NCBI RefSeq assembly: GCF_004664715.2
Contig: NC_051083.1
Span: forward strand, 121,276,971-121,340,970
Origin: Peromyscus leucopus
Lineage: Eukaryota > Chordata > Mammalia > Rodentia > Cricetidae
Length of the DNA stretch: 64,000 nt
Direction of reading: 5' to 3'
Part shown: piece after piece, positions 34,962-45,333 of the stretch
Numbering within the stretch: position 1 is the first letter of the stretch
Layout of the letters: each line of letters opens with the position of its first letter
Notes under the pieces: model-generated
The model's input: only the letters and a program-made list of their open reading frames with translations
What the model was told of the DNA's origin: nothing
Databases searched by the model: none
Translations under genes and position numbers: made by a program

Positions 34962-35098
34962 GCTAGCTGATGGTGGTGCATGCCTCTAATCCCAGCACTC
35001 AAGAGGCAGAGGCAATCTGGATCAAGGCCAGCCTGGTCTACAGAGAAAGTTCCAGGATGGCCATGGCTACAAGTAGAAACCCTATCTTGAAATACCCA
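34962..35098 (+). mobile_element. B1 SINE
   Basis: GATGGTGGTGCATGCCTCTA, ATCAAGGCCAGCCTGGTCTA and an AAACAAACAAAC tail. Confidence 0.85.
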
Positions 35099-35104
35099 AA
35101 CAAA

Positions 35105-35450
35105 CAAACCCATAATTTTTGCGAGTATGTTGAATGTGTACAGGTACATGTTTGTGGAACACATTATAAGTATGTACGTGGAGACCAGAGGTAAACCTTG
35201 GCTGTTTTTCTTCAAGTGCTATCCACCTGGTTTTTGAAACAGGGTCTCTCATTGGTCTGAAACTCACCAATTAGGCTAGGCTGGCTAGACGGTGAACCTC
35301 TGAGATCTCCTTGTCCCTATCTCTTCAACCGTGATATTATAAATCCACCATTCCCAGGTTTTACTTACTGGGGTGCTAGGGATCTAAGGGAGGTCTTCAT
35401 GCTTATGCTGCAAGCCCTTTATTGAGACATCTCTCCCCAGGCTGAAAATG
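35105..35450 (-). mobile_element. RSINE1/B4-type SINE (antisense)
   Basis: Plus strand TGAAACAGGGTCTCTCATTG and TCACCAATTAGGCTAGGCTG, ending CTTTATTGAGACATCTCTCC; reversed, this gives the tRNA-like head followed by the B1-like body. Confidence 0.7.
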
Positions 35451-35865
35451 TTAACTTTTGATGTTTAGTAATCTCTAGTGCACATTCAATATTTCTTCCA
35501 ATTATTAATATAGATAACAAGCCAATATGTATGACTTTGTCATTGATAGAAATCACAAATATTTTCATGTATCATGGTTGTTGCTGATACATCAAAATAT
35601 TATTGATACTTATCATTTCAACTGATAGGCATTATTAGATTTACTATCAGATCATTTAATAAATTAATAATTACATATATTCTTACATCATAATATCTCT
35701 ATTTGATACTTGTATCAGTATAATTTCTTTTCTTTGTAATCTGTTTCATTTACTTGATCCATTTAAAAAATACTCTGCTAAGCAAAGCCATAGGCTTCCA
35801 GTCTTCCAGTGGCATAAAGAGTATTAGGAAGTGCTTTTCCAAGTGCTGATGACCCAACTGGCTCA
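35451..35865. other. Unassigned AT-rich sequence
   Basis: No gene or repeat recognised. Confidence 0.4.
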
Positions 35866-35869
35866 TGAC

Positions 35870-36420
35870 ACCTGTATTTGGATACCTCGTGTGAATCTCA
35901 AACAAAACTCCAGATTGAGTTTAGCCCTTCTTCCAATCTCATTTTCTCAAATTCATTCTCCTGCATCCTCTATGTCATGAGAGGGATAAATAATCACCTA
36001 GTTACCTACATCCAAATCCTGAGCTCTTCCAACTACTCCTTTACATCATTCATCAGTAAGTCAGAGGGAAAACACGAGGCTTTAACCTCTTCAACGTTTC
36101 TCATATTCATCCATTTTTCTTCATTCTCAACACCTCAATTTGGTAACCATGTTCTCTTTTCTTTCTAAATAATCTCCCCACAAACAGAGTGAGTTCCTTC
36201 CTAATCTGTTCTTTCCATCACTATTAGAATGATAGTTTTCCACTGGACTTAACATGAATAGCACTTTACATCATGATACTTGTGCACCCTACTTGGAATA
36301 AGTTCCTGAGTACAAGGACTTGTACTTTGGTAACTTGGGGTTTATAGCATTAATCTTGGTGTCAGGTGTATAAAAATACTCTATAAATGGTGTTTGTGTG
36401 AACTCAAGTTCTCTGGAAAA
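35870..36420 (+). mobile_element. L2 LINE, 3' part
   Basis: Ancient mammalian L2: CTGCATCCTCTATGTCATGA, ACCTACATCCAAATCCTGAG, TTCCTGAGTACAAGGACTTG and TACTCTATAAATGGTGTTTG. The 96-codon frame 35878-36168 lies inside it and is not a gene. Confidence 0.65.
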
Positions 36421-36636
36421 GCTACATCTATATTAAAGATCCTGCAGACTGTTTGACCTTGGCTAAATAGAGTCTTATGACTATATACATAGAATGGTAT
36501 AAGTGAAGAGCCAAATTTAGTCATTTTATCCTGTTTTTAATATTTTTATTAATTAAATTTATTTTTTGTCAACTTCATACATGTTTAAAATGCATTCTGA
36601 TTACTCTTGCCCCCAGTGCTGACTAGTTTTTTTTGT

Positions 36637-37022
36637 TTTTTTGTTAACTTGACACAAGTTAGAGTCATCTGAGAGGAGGGAACCTCAACTGAGAAAATGC
36701 CTCCATAAGATCAGGCTGTAGGGAATTTTCTTAATTAGTGATTGATGTGGGAGGGCCTAGCCCATGGTGGGTGGTGCTACCCGAGCAGGTGGTCCTGGTT
36801 CTATAAGGGAGCAAGCTGAGCAAGCCATAGAGAGCAAGCAACTAAGCAGCACCACCTCCGTGGCTGCTTCAGTGCCTGCCTTCAGGTTCTTGCCTTGAGT
36901 TTCTTCCCTAATTTTCCTTCATGATGGACTGTGATGTAGAACTGTAAGTAGAATGAACGCTTTCTTTCCCAAGTTACTTTCGGTCATGATTTTATTACAG
37001 CAAAAGAAAACCCTAACTAAGA
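36637..37022 (+). mobile_element. Rodent LTR-like repeat, family C
   Basis: TTAACTTGACACAAGTTAGA, AATTAGTGATTGATGTGGGA, GTGGGTGGTGCTACCCGAGC and GAAAACCCTAACTAAGA. Better preserved than the copies at 28258 and 37870. Confidence 0.75.
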
Positions 37023-37094
37023 ATCCCCTCCTTATCTCTCTTCCCCCAGACTGAAATGGATAGTGTTGTTGTTGTTGTTGTTGGGAATGTTGGG

Positions 37095-37200
37095 GTTGTT
37101 TGTGACAGGGCCTTAGTGTGTAGTTCAGGTTGACCTCAAATGCATGAGCTTTCTGCATGGATTCCAAATGCTGGGATTATGGTAATGTACTATCAGCCCG
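37095..37200 (-). mobile_element. B1-like SINE fragment (antisense)
   Basis: GTGACAGGGCCTTAGTGTGT, then CAAATGCTGGGATTATGGTA. A (TTG)n run at 37065-37083 precedes it. Confidence 0.6.
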
Positions 37201-37226
37201 ACTCTTTAATCCTTTTAATAGTCATG

Positions 37227-37375
37227 TACAGGCTTGAGAGATTGTTCAGCAGTTAGAGTGCACACTGCTCCTGCAAAGAACCAAGTTCAGTTCCCAGCGG
37301 CACATTGGGCAGTTCATAACCATCTGTAACTCCAGCTCCAGGGGAATCTGCTGCCTCTGGCCTCCAAAAGTCATA
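37227..37375 (+). mobile_element. B2-type SINE
   Basis: CAGGCTTGAGAGATTGTTCA, TTCATAACCATCTGTAACTC and CTGCTGCCTCTGGCCTCC. Confidence 0.75.
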
Positions 37376-37869
37376 TCCTTTTAATACTCAAATCTATTCC
37401 ATCATAATTAATCCCCAAAGCCTCAACTTGTTCCAATATCAATTCTAAAGTTTGTTCTAAACATCATTCAAATCAGAAATAAGTGAAATTCAATGTCTAA
37501 TTCATCCAAAGCTAAAGTTTCTTTATGACTCTGAGTATATAAACCAAAGTTATATGCTTTCAAAATACAGTGGTAGAAAAGATGTAAAAGATGTAAATTA
37601 AAAATTTACTACTAATGAATTATAATGAAATTAAAAATTTTCTTGTTATACATAAAATATTTTATTCTGAGCCAAACATGAGTGGCCATGGCCCCAAACC
37701 ATTATTCTAGTTATTCAGATTGTCATGTTTTGTCTTGTAACAGGCTAATGTGAACTTTTATGCTCACAAAGAAATACATAATTAGAAAGACAAATATAGC
37801 AAGTTTTCACTCAAATACATAATATAGATTTAAATTGTGTGTATGTTATATGTGTGTATGTGAGTATAC

Positions 37870-38085
37870 TGATTGATTTTTGTCAGCTTTATAAAAACCT
37901 AGACATATCTGGGAACATGGACTCTTATTTGAGAATATGCCTCTATAAAACTGGCCTGTAGGCAAGTCTGTGGGGCATTTTCTTGATTAATGTCTGATGT
38001 GGGAGTGTCTTGCTTATTGTGGGTGGTATCACCCTGGTCAAGTGATCCTGGAAGTTATAAAGAAAGCAGGGTGACAGTTCTCTAT
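37870..38085 (+). mobile_element. Rodent LTR-like repeat, family C, partial
   Basis: GAATATGCCTCTATAAAACT, GGGGCATTTTCTTGATTAAT and GTGGGTGGTATCACCCTGGT. The 3' half is absent; antisense L1-like text follows (CAATAATGCTGCAATAAACA). Confidence 0.65.
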
Positions 38086-38255
38086 TTATTTCAATGTTTT
38101 TCTGCTACTTTTCAATAATGCTGCAATAAACACTTGTGTATATAGATAATTAAGAATTAACCGAGTCTAAATTTTTATGAGGGATAAGTCTTTTGGAGAT
38201 TAAAAAAAATACAGTAAGGAACACTATTTACTGCAAATATGTCATGTGAATGCGG

Positions 38256-38755
38256 NNNNNNNNNNNNNNNNNNNNNNNNNNNNNNNNNNNNNNNNNNNNN
38301 NNNNNNNNNNNNNNNNNNNNNNNNNNNNNNNNNNNNNNNNNNNNNNNNNNNNNNNNNNNNNNNNNNNNNNNNNNNNNNNNNNNNNNNNNNNNNNNNNNNN
38401 NNNNNNNNNNNNNNNNNNNNNNNNNNNNNNNNNNNNNNNNNNNNNNNNNNNNNNNNNNNNNNNNNNNNNNNNNNNNNNNNNNNNNNNNNNNNNNNNNNNN
38501 NNNNNNNNNNNNNNNNNNNNNNNNNNNNNNNNNNNNNNNNNNNNNNNNNNNNNNNNNNNNNNNNNNNNNNNNNNNNNNNNNNNNNNNNNNNNNNNNNNNN
38601 NNNNNNNNNNNNNNNNNNNNNNNNNNNNNNNNNNNNNNNNNNNNNNNNNNNNNNNNNNNNNNNNNNNNNNNNNNNNNNNNNNNNNNNNNNNNNNNNNNNN
38701 NNNNNNNNNNNNNNNNNNNNNNNNNNNNNNNNNNNNNNNNNNNNNNNNNNNNNNN
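38256..38755. other. Assembly gap (500 N)
   Basis: Exactly 500 undetermined bases, a conventional placeholder length. It lies 113 bases upstream of the CXorf66-like start codon and may hide its 5' untranslated exon or promoter. Confidence 1.
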
Positions 38756-38867
38756 TAATGTTTTAGGTCTGATGTAAAAATGACTGTGATGTCATAAACC
38801 CCAAGACCAGCCTGAAGCAATTCAGATACAGCAGTAACCTTAGCCAAAGAAACATTCTGGCCATACT

Positions 38868-38976
38868 ATGGCTGTGAATATCCTTATTTATGCCCTGTTC
38901 TTGTCCATTTGGACAATCAATTGTCTAGAGAGAAATAAAATTAATGTAACATCTACTCTTACTACAACCATCACAG
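38868..38976 (+). CDS. CXorf66: CXorf66-like exon 1 coding part
   Basis: Encodes 36 codons plus one base. The ATG opens a hydrophobic signal peptide (residues 1-19) followed by an extracellular stretch rich in Asn and Thr. The sequence CACAG|GTATGT at 38972-38982 is a good splice donor. The frame runs on into the intron to 39095, which gives the misleading 75-codon open frame. Confidence 0.8.
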
Positions 38977-39243
38977 GTATGTGCCTAAGCTTAATGTTTA
39001 AAATGTATTATCTATTATTAATTTATTGTGTTGTTAGGAATGCTAGATTAACAAATATGCTTTTTATAATGGTGTTACTACTACGAGGTCTTTAAGAATT
39101 CTGAGGACAATATTTTAAGAGCTATGTGAAAATTCTAAACCTAAAGAATACAAAGTTATAGTTTCCTTTGAATTCCCTTTAACACCCAGTCTGCCAACCA
39201 AACTAGACAACCTTATGTGAGTATATCTACCATAGGACTTAAG

Positions 39244-39400
39244 TATCAGGGGTTTGTTTTGATTCGGGTTTGGTTGTTGGAGTCAGGTTCTTACTACTGT
39301 GTTGTTCAGACTCATTTCAAGTACCTGGCCTGAAATGACCCTGCATTCTTAGCCTATGAAGTGGTTGTTCCTAATATACCATTGAGTATGACCATGGTGT
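39244..39400 (-). mobile_element. B1-like SINE remnant (antisense)
   Basis: Weak reverse match: GAGTCAGGTTCTTACTACTG, TTGTTCAGACTCATTTCAAG and ACCATTGAGTATGACCATGG. In intron 1 of the CXorf66-like locus. Confidence 0.4.
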
Positions 39401-39604
39401 GTTGTTATCCTGTCCTGTTTCCTATCACATACATTCACATAGTAACACTCAAATGTACTCACCCATGCAACAGCATACACTCGAAATCTTAGTTACTGCA
39501 ATAACCACTCATGATTCAGAGGTAATGCAGATAATGACACAGATTAGCTAGAAATACTACTCACATTTGACATTCATAGCCAGGATATGCTCAAGGAAAG
39601 AAAA

Positions 39605-39954
39605 TTACATTAGAGGGCTCAGTGGGTAAGGCAATCACTGGACAAGTGTGATGACTTAAATTCAGAGCTCCAGAACCCACATAAAGCTGGGCAAAAGGAC
39701 AAGTTATCTATAATCCCAGTGTTCCTACAGTGAGATAGGAGGCAGACAGGAGAATCATTGCAAGCTCATGAATCAGCTGCCTGGTTTACAGTGCAGTAAT
39801 AAACAACAGAAGGGACCCTGTCTCAAACAAGGTAGAAGACAGGGAATGATACCCAAGGTTGTCCTCTAACCTCCACATGTACATTGAAACATACACTTCT
39901 CCATATACAGACAAAACCATTTACACACAATTGTGTACACACACACAGACACAG

Positions 39955-39985
<31 letters not shown>

Positions 39986-39990
39986 TTATT
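39605..39990 (+). mobile_element. RSINE1/B4-type SINE with (CA)n tail
   Basis: GGGCTCAGTGGGTAAGGCAA, AATCCCAGTGTTCCTACAGT, GTCCTCTAACCTCCACATGT and a CA tail at 39941-39982. In intron 1. Confidence 0.8.
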
Positions 39991-40025
39991 ATGGAAACTT
40001 TCCTAAACTTGAAAAAAAAATCACC

Positions 40026-40290
40026 AAAGGATGGAGAGATGGTTCAGTAGTTAAGAGCACTTGTTTCTCTTATAGAGGATTCAGTTCAGTTCCTGGCACT
40101 TATATGGTGGTTCACAGGCATTTGTAACAACAGTTTCAGAGTATCTGACACTCTCTTCTAGCCTCTGCCAGGTTCCAGGCATGCATGGATATGGTGTACA
40201 TAAATGCATCCAAGCAAACACTCAAACACATAGGCAAACACTCAAACACATAGGCAAACACTCATAGATGTAAAATAAATACATTTTCCA
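40026..40290 (+). mobile_element. B2-type SINE with tandem tail
   Basis: GATGGAGAGATGGTTCAGTA, AGTTCCTGGCACTTATATGG; the 3' part holds two and a half copies of the 20-mer CAAACACTCAAACACATAGG (40215-40264). In intron 1, about 110 bases before exon 2. Confidence 0.8.
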
Positions 40291-40398
40291 AAAAAACATT
40301 GAGAAAGACATTTGATTTCAATGTACAGTGTCAAACCACTCTCAAAGTAGGAGGAAATTGGATTACCTAACATTTTCTGATGGTACAATCTTTTGCAG

Positions 40399-40555
40399 GT
40401 GATAAAACTCATGGATCAACAGAATCAAAATTTGATGACTTTAGGGAACGCTTACTCAGTTTTATAGTTGGATTAATGATCATAGTATTCACCTTTACCT
40501 GTTTTTGCTTCATCTATTGTAATTACATGATCAAGGAGGTCCCATCACCAGGAGG
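40399..40555 (+). CDS. CXorf66: CXorf66-like exon 2 (transmembrane segment)
   Basis: 157 bases between acceptor TTTTGCAG (40391-40398) and donor GTAAGT (40556-40561). It completes the Gly codon from exon 1 and encodes residues 38-88, including STESKFDDFRERLL, one hydrophobic helix and a short cytoplasmic start. No stops; intact. Confidence 0.85.
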
Positions 40556-40921
40556 GTAAGTTTCACACATTAAAGAATGAAAAGTTTGTGTGTATGTATG
40601 TGTGTGGGTGTGTGCATGAGGTATTTGTACACAGGTGTGTGCACACATGCAGAAACAAGAAGAGGATGTCAGGTGTGTCCTGCTCTGTCATTTTCTGCCT
40701 TATAGCATTGATACCTGGAGTATCACTAAACCTAAATGCAGGTTCACAGGCAGGAAGGCCCAGCAATCTTCCTCTCTCTACCTCTCCCTCACACATGGGA
40801 CACGGGCATGTGCTAACATACACAGCTTTTTATATGGGTTTTAAGTGAAGATCCATGAGAAAGAAAGACAAGGGGACAAGCAACTCAAAAATAGTCCAAG
40901 CTTTTCAAAACTATATACTTC

Positions 40922-41108
40922 TATATGTATGGGTATTTGTCTGTGCATCATGTGCATGCAGGACCCCACAAGGTCCAAAAGAGGGCATCAAATCCCTTGG
41001 AAATGGAGTTAAGGCTGGTTGAGAGCCACAGTGTCAGCACTGTTAACTAAACACAGGTTCTATGCAAGAACTGCAAGTACTCTTAATCTCTAAGCCATGT
41101 CTCCACCC
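40922..41108 (-). mobile_element. B2/B3-type SINE (antisense)
   Basis: TGTGCATGCAGGACCCCACA, TTGGAAATGGAGTTAAGGCT and AAGCCATGTCTCCACCCCCA, the reverse of a B2-family element. Confidence 0.75.
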
Positions 41109-41159
41109 CCAATAGTACAGGTTTTTATTTGGGGGAAAGGAAGTTCTTCAGAAATCTCT

Positions 41160-41372
41160 GCTGTAAGGAGGGATGGCTTAGCATGTCTGGTTTGAATCTC
41201 AGATGTCCTGGGTTTGATTCTCAGCACCTACATAGCAGCTCACAATCACCTCCAACACCAGGTCTAGGGGATCCATTGTCATCTTCTAGCCCTGACAGGC
41301 ACCAAGCACATATATGGTGCAAAGACATACATGTAAGCAAAATACCCATATACATAAAATTAATATTTTTAA
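41160..41372 (+). mobile_element. B2-type SINE, diverged
   Basis: GGAGGGATGGCTTAGCATGT, GGGTTTGATTCTCAGCACCT and AGCAGCTCACAATCACCTCC. The 120-codon frame at 41129-41491 reads through SINEs and is not a gene. Confidence 0.7.
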
Positions 41373-41445
41373 GTAAAAGAGTAAGAGCTCACTGTCTGAT
41401 TACAATCTGGGGTAGTTATGGGACAGAAAATTGGGAAGGGATTAG

Positions 41446-41520
41446 CCTGATCTACATAGTGAGTTCCAGGCCAGCCAAGGCTAAAAAATGAGACCTTGTC
41501 TCAAAAAAAAAAAAAAAAAA
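41446..41520 (+). mobile_element. B1 SINE 3' part with poly(A)
   Basis: CCTGATCTACATAGTGAGTT, CCAGGCCAGCCAAGGCTAAA and GAGACCTTGTCTC followed by A19. Confidence 0.8.
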
Positions 41521-41522
41521 AT

Positions 41523-41657
41523 CAGCCGGGCAATGATGGCACATACCTTTAATACCAGCACTCGGGAGGCAGAAGCAGATGGATCTCTGTGAGATCCAGG
41601 ACAATCAGAGCTACACACAGAGAAACCTGTCTCAAAAACCAAAAAGAAAAAAATCAA
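41523..41657 (+). mobile_element. B1 SINE
   Basis: CAGCCGGGCAATGATGGCAC, CCAGCACTCGGGAGGCAGAA and CAGAGAAACCTGTCTCAAAA. Confidence 0.9.
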
Positions 41658-42449
41658 CGAATAAATTCCTTTTATGGCTTCCAGCTGGTCATTGCCCAGG
41701 GTAACCAGTGAGCTAGTTAAAGATGTTAGGTGAGTAATAAATATCTTTCATGGCTGGTCCCTTACTGGAGGTTGATAGAGAAAGAAAGGCAGGAATCTAG
41801 AGAAGCAAGTTACTTTCGTTCTATAAATTTATGTTAGTTTCAAAAATTGTCACTGTTTAATCAAAATGCCATGACTATGGATAACATTTCCTGACTTTTA
41901 TTTTGATTATATAGGGGAAAAACAGGGAATAATTGTCATTTTTGTCTTTTGTGGGACAGGGTCTGCATCTCCTCAGAGGGGACATGGGAAGTTTTCAGTA
42001 TAGTAAACTTTGGAAGAGGAAGATGATGGAAGAGAAGGGTCCCTTTTCAATAGCCTCCAAAACTATATCTGTTTAATTACCTAACATTTTCCCCCTTAAG
42101 AGTTGAGACCCTAAACTCATTTAGAAGACAGACATCAAAACACTCTGTGCACTTTGGATAAAATTAAGGGTATATAAGGGTTGAGGGTCCCCACTCTTAC
42201 TGAATTTCATGCATTGAAGATCATTCAAGGGGGCCCAGATAAATGGAGATAGATTGTTGCAGGATCACCTGGGTGTGGATGGACAATGAGACGGTGGTGT
42301 TTGGCATGGTCTTAGTGCAGGTAACTATTACGTGAGTTACGTGAGTTAATGATTACGGTAGTTGCATCATCGAGTGTAGGGAATGGCCTTTCATCTTAGC
42401 CCTTCACCTTATCTTCCAGTCTTAAATACTTCTGGCCACTTTTTCCACA

Positions 42450-43200
42450 AGGTTCCCTGATTCTAAGAAGTGGTGGTATAAGTGACTTGTCTGAGGCTAG
42501 ATCCACATTCATGACTTATTTTCTACATTCTCCACTGTTCATTGCAAGGAGAGGTTTCTTTGATTAAGGCTGAAGCTACTTTTATCTGTGGGTATACACA
42601 TAGGTATTTAGAAAGCAGTTTGCTGCTCTATCAGTTTAGTTAACCATCAGAAGTACATTCCTCCTGTGGGTGTACTACCTCCTCTACTTGAATTGTTAGC
42701 CAAGTTTACTGGTCCCCTTCCCACCCCCATACAAAGAATCTAGAATCCATTGAGAGAGCAGTTAGTTAGCCCTTGCTACTCCAACAGTCAAACTGTTATT
42801 GCATAGGTGGGTATATCTAGCTTTTCAAACAGTTTCTTTATACTCCCTTTATTCCAGTTAATCCTCCTCCATCTCACACCTTCATCTCCTCAATTCCCCC
42901 CTCTCTGGCTCCCTATCTAAACATTTCCACTCAGAGTCCCTCTTTCTTTATATCTATATTGTACTACCCTCCCTCCCTAAGGTACACAAACTCCCTACAC
43001 AATAAACATTTGCCTTTTTTGTTTCTTGATCTGCACAGGTACTCCACTAGATGTAATGTACTAAAGCTAGTATCATCATATGAGAGAAAACTAGTGGAAT
43101 TTGTCCTTTTTATACTAGGTTACTCATGTACAAATCCATCCATTTCCCATGCATATTTCATTTTTATAGCTAAGTAATATTCTATTATACATGTGTACTA
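42450..43200 (-). mobile_element. Old L1 3' UTR in intron 2 of the CXorf66-like locus
   Basis: GAGAGGTTTCTTTGATTAAG, TCTGTGGGTATACACATAGG, AATCCATTGAGAGAGCAGTT, CCACTCAGAGTCCCTCTTTC and AAGTAATATTCTATTATACA follow antisense rodent L1 3' UTR and ORF2 end in order. Confidence 0.65.
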
Positions 43201-43469
43201 CATTTGTTATTATTATTGACAACTTTGTGTCATCCCATGCATAGACTATAAGTTATCTAATGCCTTAGAAATAGTAAACATATTCTTTAAGGAAAATTAT
43301 TCATGAATTCATATGTGTAACACAAGTTACAGGTGTCAGCACATTTTAATAGTTACTGTGTTTCCTTTTACTGTGGAAAAATATCCATACTCTAAGCTAG
43401 CATATTTTCTGATGATAGCAATAGTACTTTTGTTTTAAATTATTACACCCTGAGTTTTCTGCATTTCAG

Positions 43470-43584
43470 GCTCAACAAAGAAAATATGGCGGCAATATCA
43501 TCTTGGGTGCCCAAAGTATCAGCTTGTAAACCTGATACGAAGCCTGAGGACATTCTACAAACTCAGCCTCTTCTTTTAAATTAA
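43470..43584 (+). CDS. CXorf66: CXorf66-like exon 3, portion before the premature stop
   Basis: Begins after acceptor CATTTCAG (43462-43469), completes a Gly codon and encodes 37 more residues (LNKENMAAISSW to QTQPLLLN) before TAA. QTQPLLLN aligns with a conserved S/TQP-type stretch of the human tail, so the stop lies inside conserved protein, not at a natural end. Confidence 0.75.
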
Positions 43585-44442
43585 GACCAGACATCTAGGC
43601 CCTCATGTCAAGAAAAACTATCTGTATCAAACAGTGCAATAAAATCAATTCAGCCTTCAAGTCTAGAAAAGCCATACATGCCATCCAATGCACAAAGACC
43701 AGCGACATACTCAAATACAGATAAGTCATCCATACCATGCACTGTAAAAAACATCAAGTAGGCAATTAGATTTGAAAAGGCCAACCAAGTCATCAAGCTG
43801 CCAAAGATTGCATAAGTCACATTACCTGAAAAAGTCATATAAGAAACACAACCTTTAAAAAATCATATAATCTCACCAACACCTGTAAATTAGCTAGTCA
43901 AGTCAGTTCATCCAATTCAAATAAGCAAGTCATACCACCATGGCTAGCTATTCTGCAATCTTCAAATATGCTAGCCAAACAATCTTGTCCATCAGTTTTA
44001 CATAACCAAATCCTGTCCACCAAACCCTCCAGTATAAAGAAACCAAACCAGTCACATGGACACCATGATCTGAAAAAGCCAGTGAGTACAGGAAAGGCTG
44101 CGTTACCCAGGAGGCATCTATCAGACAAAGTTTGCTGATATTATTAAGAAAAATGCCTTATTTGTAATACTTCTGAACATCTCAGTGATCTTTCAGGGCC
44201 AAATAAGGAACATGTTGGAAATCCTCATGTTTCAAGGAAAATGAAGCCATCTCCCAAGTCTTTTTATGAAACAGATCACAAGTACAGTGAACCAAAGTAT
44301 CAGTACAATTCTTATCAAGATAATGAGAGCAATGATACTATGAAAACATACGATAGTGAAAATAGTGATGCAGAGATAGTCATTTATTTGTGATACAAGC
44401 CATGAAGAGGATGACATGGCTAAAGGCTCCTTCCATTATTAA
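43585..44442 (+). pseudogene. CXorf66: CXorf66-like exon 3, decayed tail
   Basis: 858 bases that still show family similarity (PSSLEKPYMP near 43658; STGKAALP near 44084; NPHVSRKMKP near 44211; ESNDTMKTY near 44328) but only across stops and frame changes. An ATTAAA at 44523-44528 could be the poly(A) signal. Confidence 0.8.
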
Positions 44443-44744
44443 AGACTTAAAACAATTTAATCTACATATAGAGTATCCACATGTAATCACTATCAAGAAT
44501 TGACCTATCTATCTTGAAGGCAATTAAATGCAAGGCATAAGAAATTATTATTGTATTTATCATTGCATCTCATCAGCACAAGATTCCTTTGGTGTATCTT
44601 ATTTATATGTGGTCACTTAAATGGGAATCATACATGTACATACAATCTAGAAAGAAATTTTAAGATGAATATGCTTAACTGCTCTTTCCCCTGAATTAGC
44701 TGTCAATGAAAGGCCCAATTTGCCATTATTTATGTAGCTTTTAT

Positions 44745-44815
44745 TTTTCAGTGCTGAGGAGTAAACACAAAGTATTATGTGTGCTAGTCAAGTGGTCTAC
44801 CAATGAGCTTTGTTA
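44745..44815 (-). mobile_element. ID-type SINE fragment (antisense)
   Basis: CAGTGCTGAGGAGTAAACAC, then AGTGGTCTACCAATGAGCTT, the reverse of a tRNA-Ala-derived ID head. Confidence 0.5.
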
Positions 44816-44865
44816 CCACTTGAAAATGTATTTTTAATTTTTTAGATTAATTTTTATTATTTCAT

Positions 44866-45050
44866 GTATATGAGTGTTTTGACTCTATATACGCCTGAGC
44901 ACCACTTGTGAGCCTGGTGCCCAAGGTGGCCAGAAGAGAGATTGCCTGGAACTGGAGCTACATATAATTATGAGCTGCCTTGTGGATGCTGAGAATAGAA
45001 ACTGGGTACTCTGGGAGAGCTCTTATCCACTGAGCCATCTCTTCAGGCCC
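44866..45050 (-). mobile_element. B2/B3-type SINE (antisense)
   Basis: GGTGGCCAGAAGAGAGATTG, AACTGGAGCTACATATAATT and ATCCACTGAGCCATCTCTTC. Confidence 0.85.
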
Positions 45051-45077
45051 TGGAAATGTATTTTTAAATTTGTATTT

Positions 45078-45255
45078 TCAGAGTTGGGGGGCAAACTCAG
45101 GGCTATGAACACTAGGCAAATGTTTTACCATGAAACTATACTCCCAGTCCCTGAAGTAATTTTCAGTTGGGGGGTGGGATATGTGGTGCTGGTAATGGAA
45201 TCCAGAACCTTGCACATGCCAGGCAAGCTCTCTGAGCGACATCCCCAGCTCTACT
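45078..45255 (-). mobile_element. Two ID-type SINE fragments in tandem (antisense)
   Basis: First copy near 45078-45150 (CTAGGCAAATGTTTTACCAT, ACTATACTCCCAGTCCC); second near 45165-45255 (CCTTGCACATGCCAGGCAAG, GAGCGACATCCCCAGCTC). The small 105-codon frame across them is chance. Confidence 0.6.
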
Positions 45256-45333
45256 TTTTAATATTTATGTGGAAAATACAGGTTTAGACTGTATCTTTCT
45301 CTATAGGACATAGTGCTTGTTATAAATAGCTCT

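Larger units (their letters stand above)
38868..44442 (+). pseudogene. CXorf66: CXorf66-like membrane protein gene with disabled last exon
   Basis: Human CXorf66 is a single-pass membrane protein of unknown function encoded at Xq27.1. Here three exons can be joined: 38868-38976, 40399-40555 and 43470 onward, with donors GTATGT and GTAAGT, acceptors TTTTGCAG and CATTTCAG, and phases that agree. The product starts with a signal peptide (LIYALFLSIWTINC), has a glycosylation sequon NVT at residues 26-28, the motif TGDK at the exon 1/2 junction and a transmembrane segment at about 55-77 (FIVGLMIIVF then CFCFIY). Exon 3 should encode a long Ser/Pro/Lys-rich tail (human protein about 361 residues). 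A TAA at 43582-43584 ends the frame after 126 residues. Homology continues in the same frame past stops at 43759, 43813, 43840 and 43891, then in a second frame (from about 44019, KAALP and SNDTMK) and a third (from 44389, CDTSHEEDD), to TAA 44440. So the tail has multiple stops and at least two frameshifts. Identification is from recalled protein similarity; loss of the full-length protein is directly visible. Confidence 0.85.

Noticed and set aside
38239..38847. Long open frames of 170-201 codons on both strands
   Set aside because: They consist almost entirely of undetermined residues from the 500-N gap.
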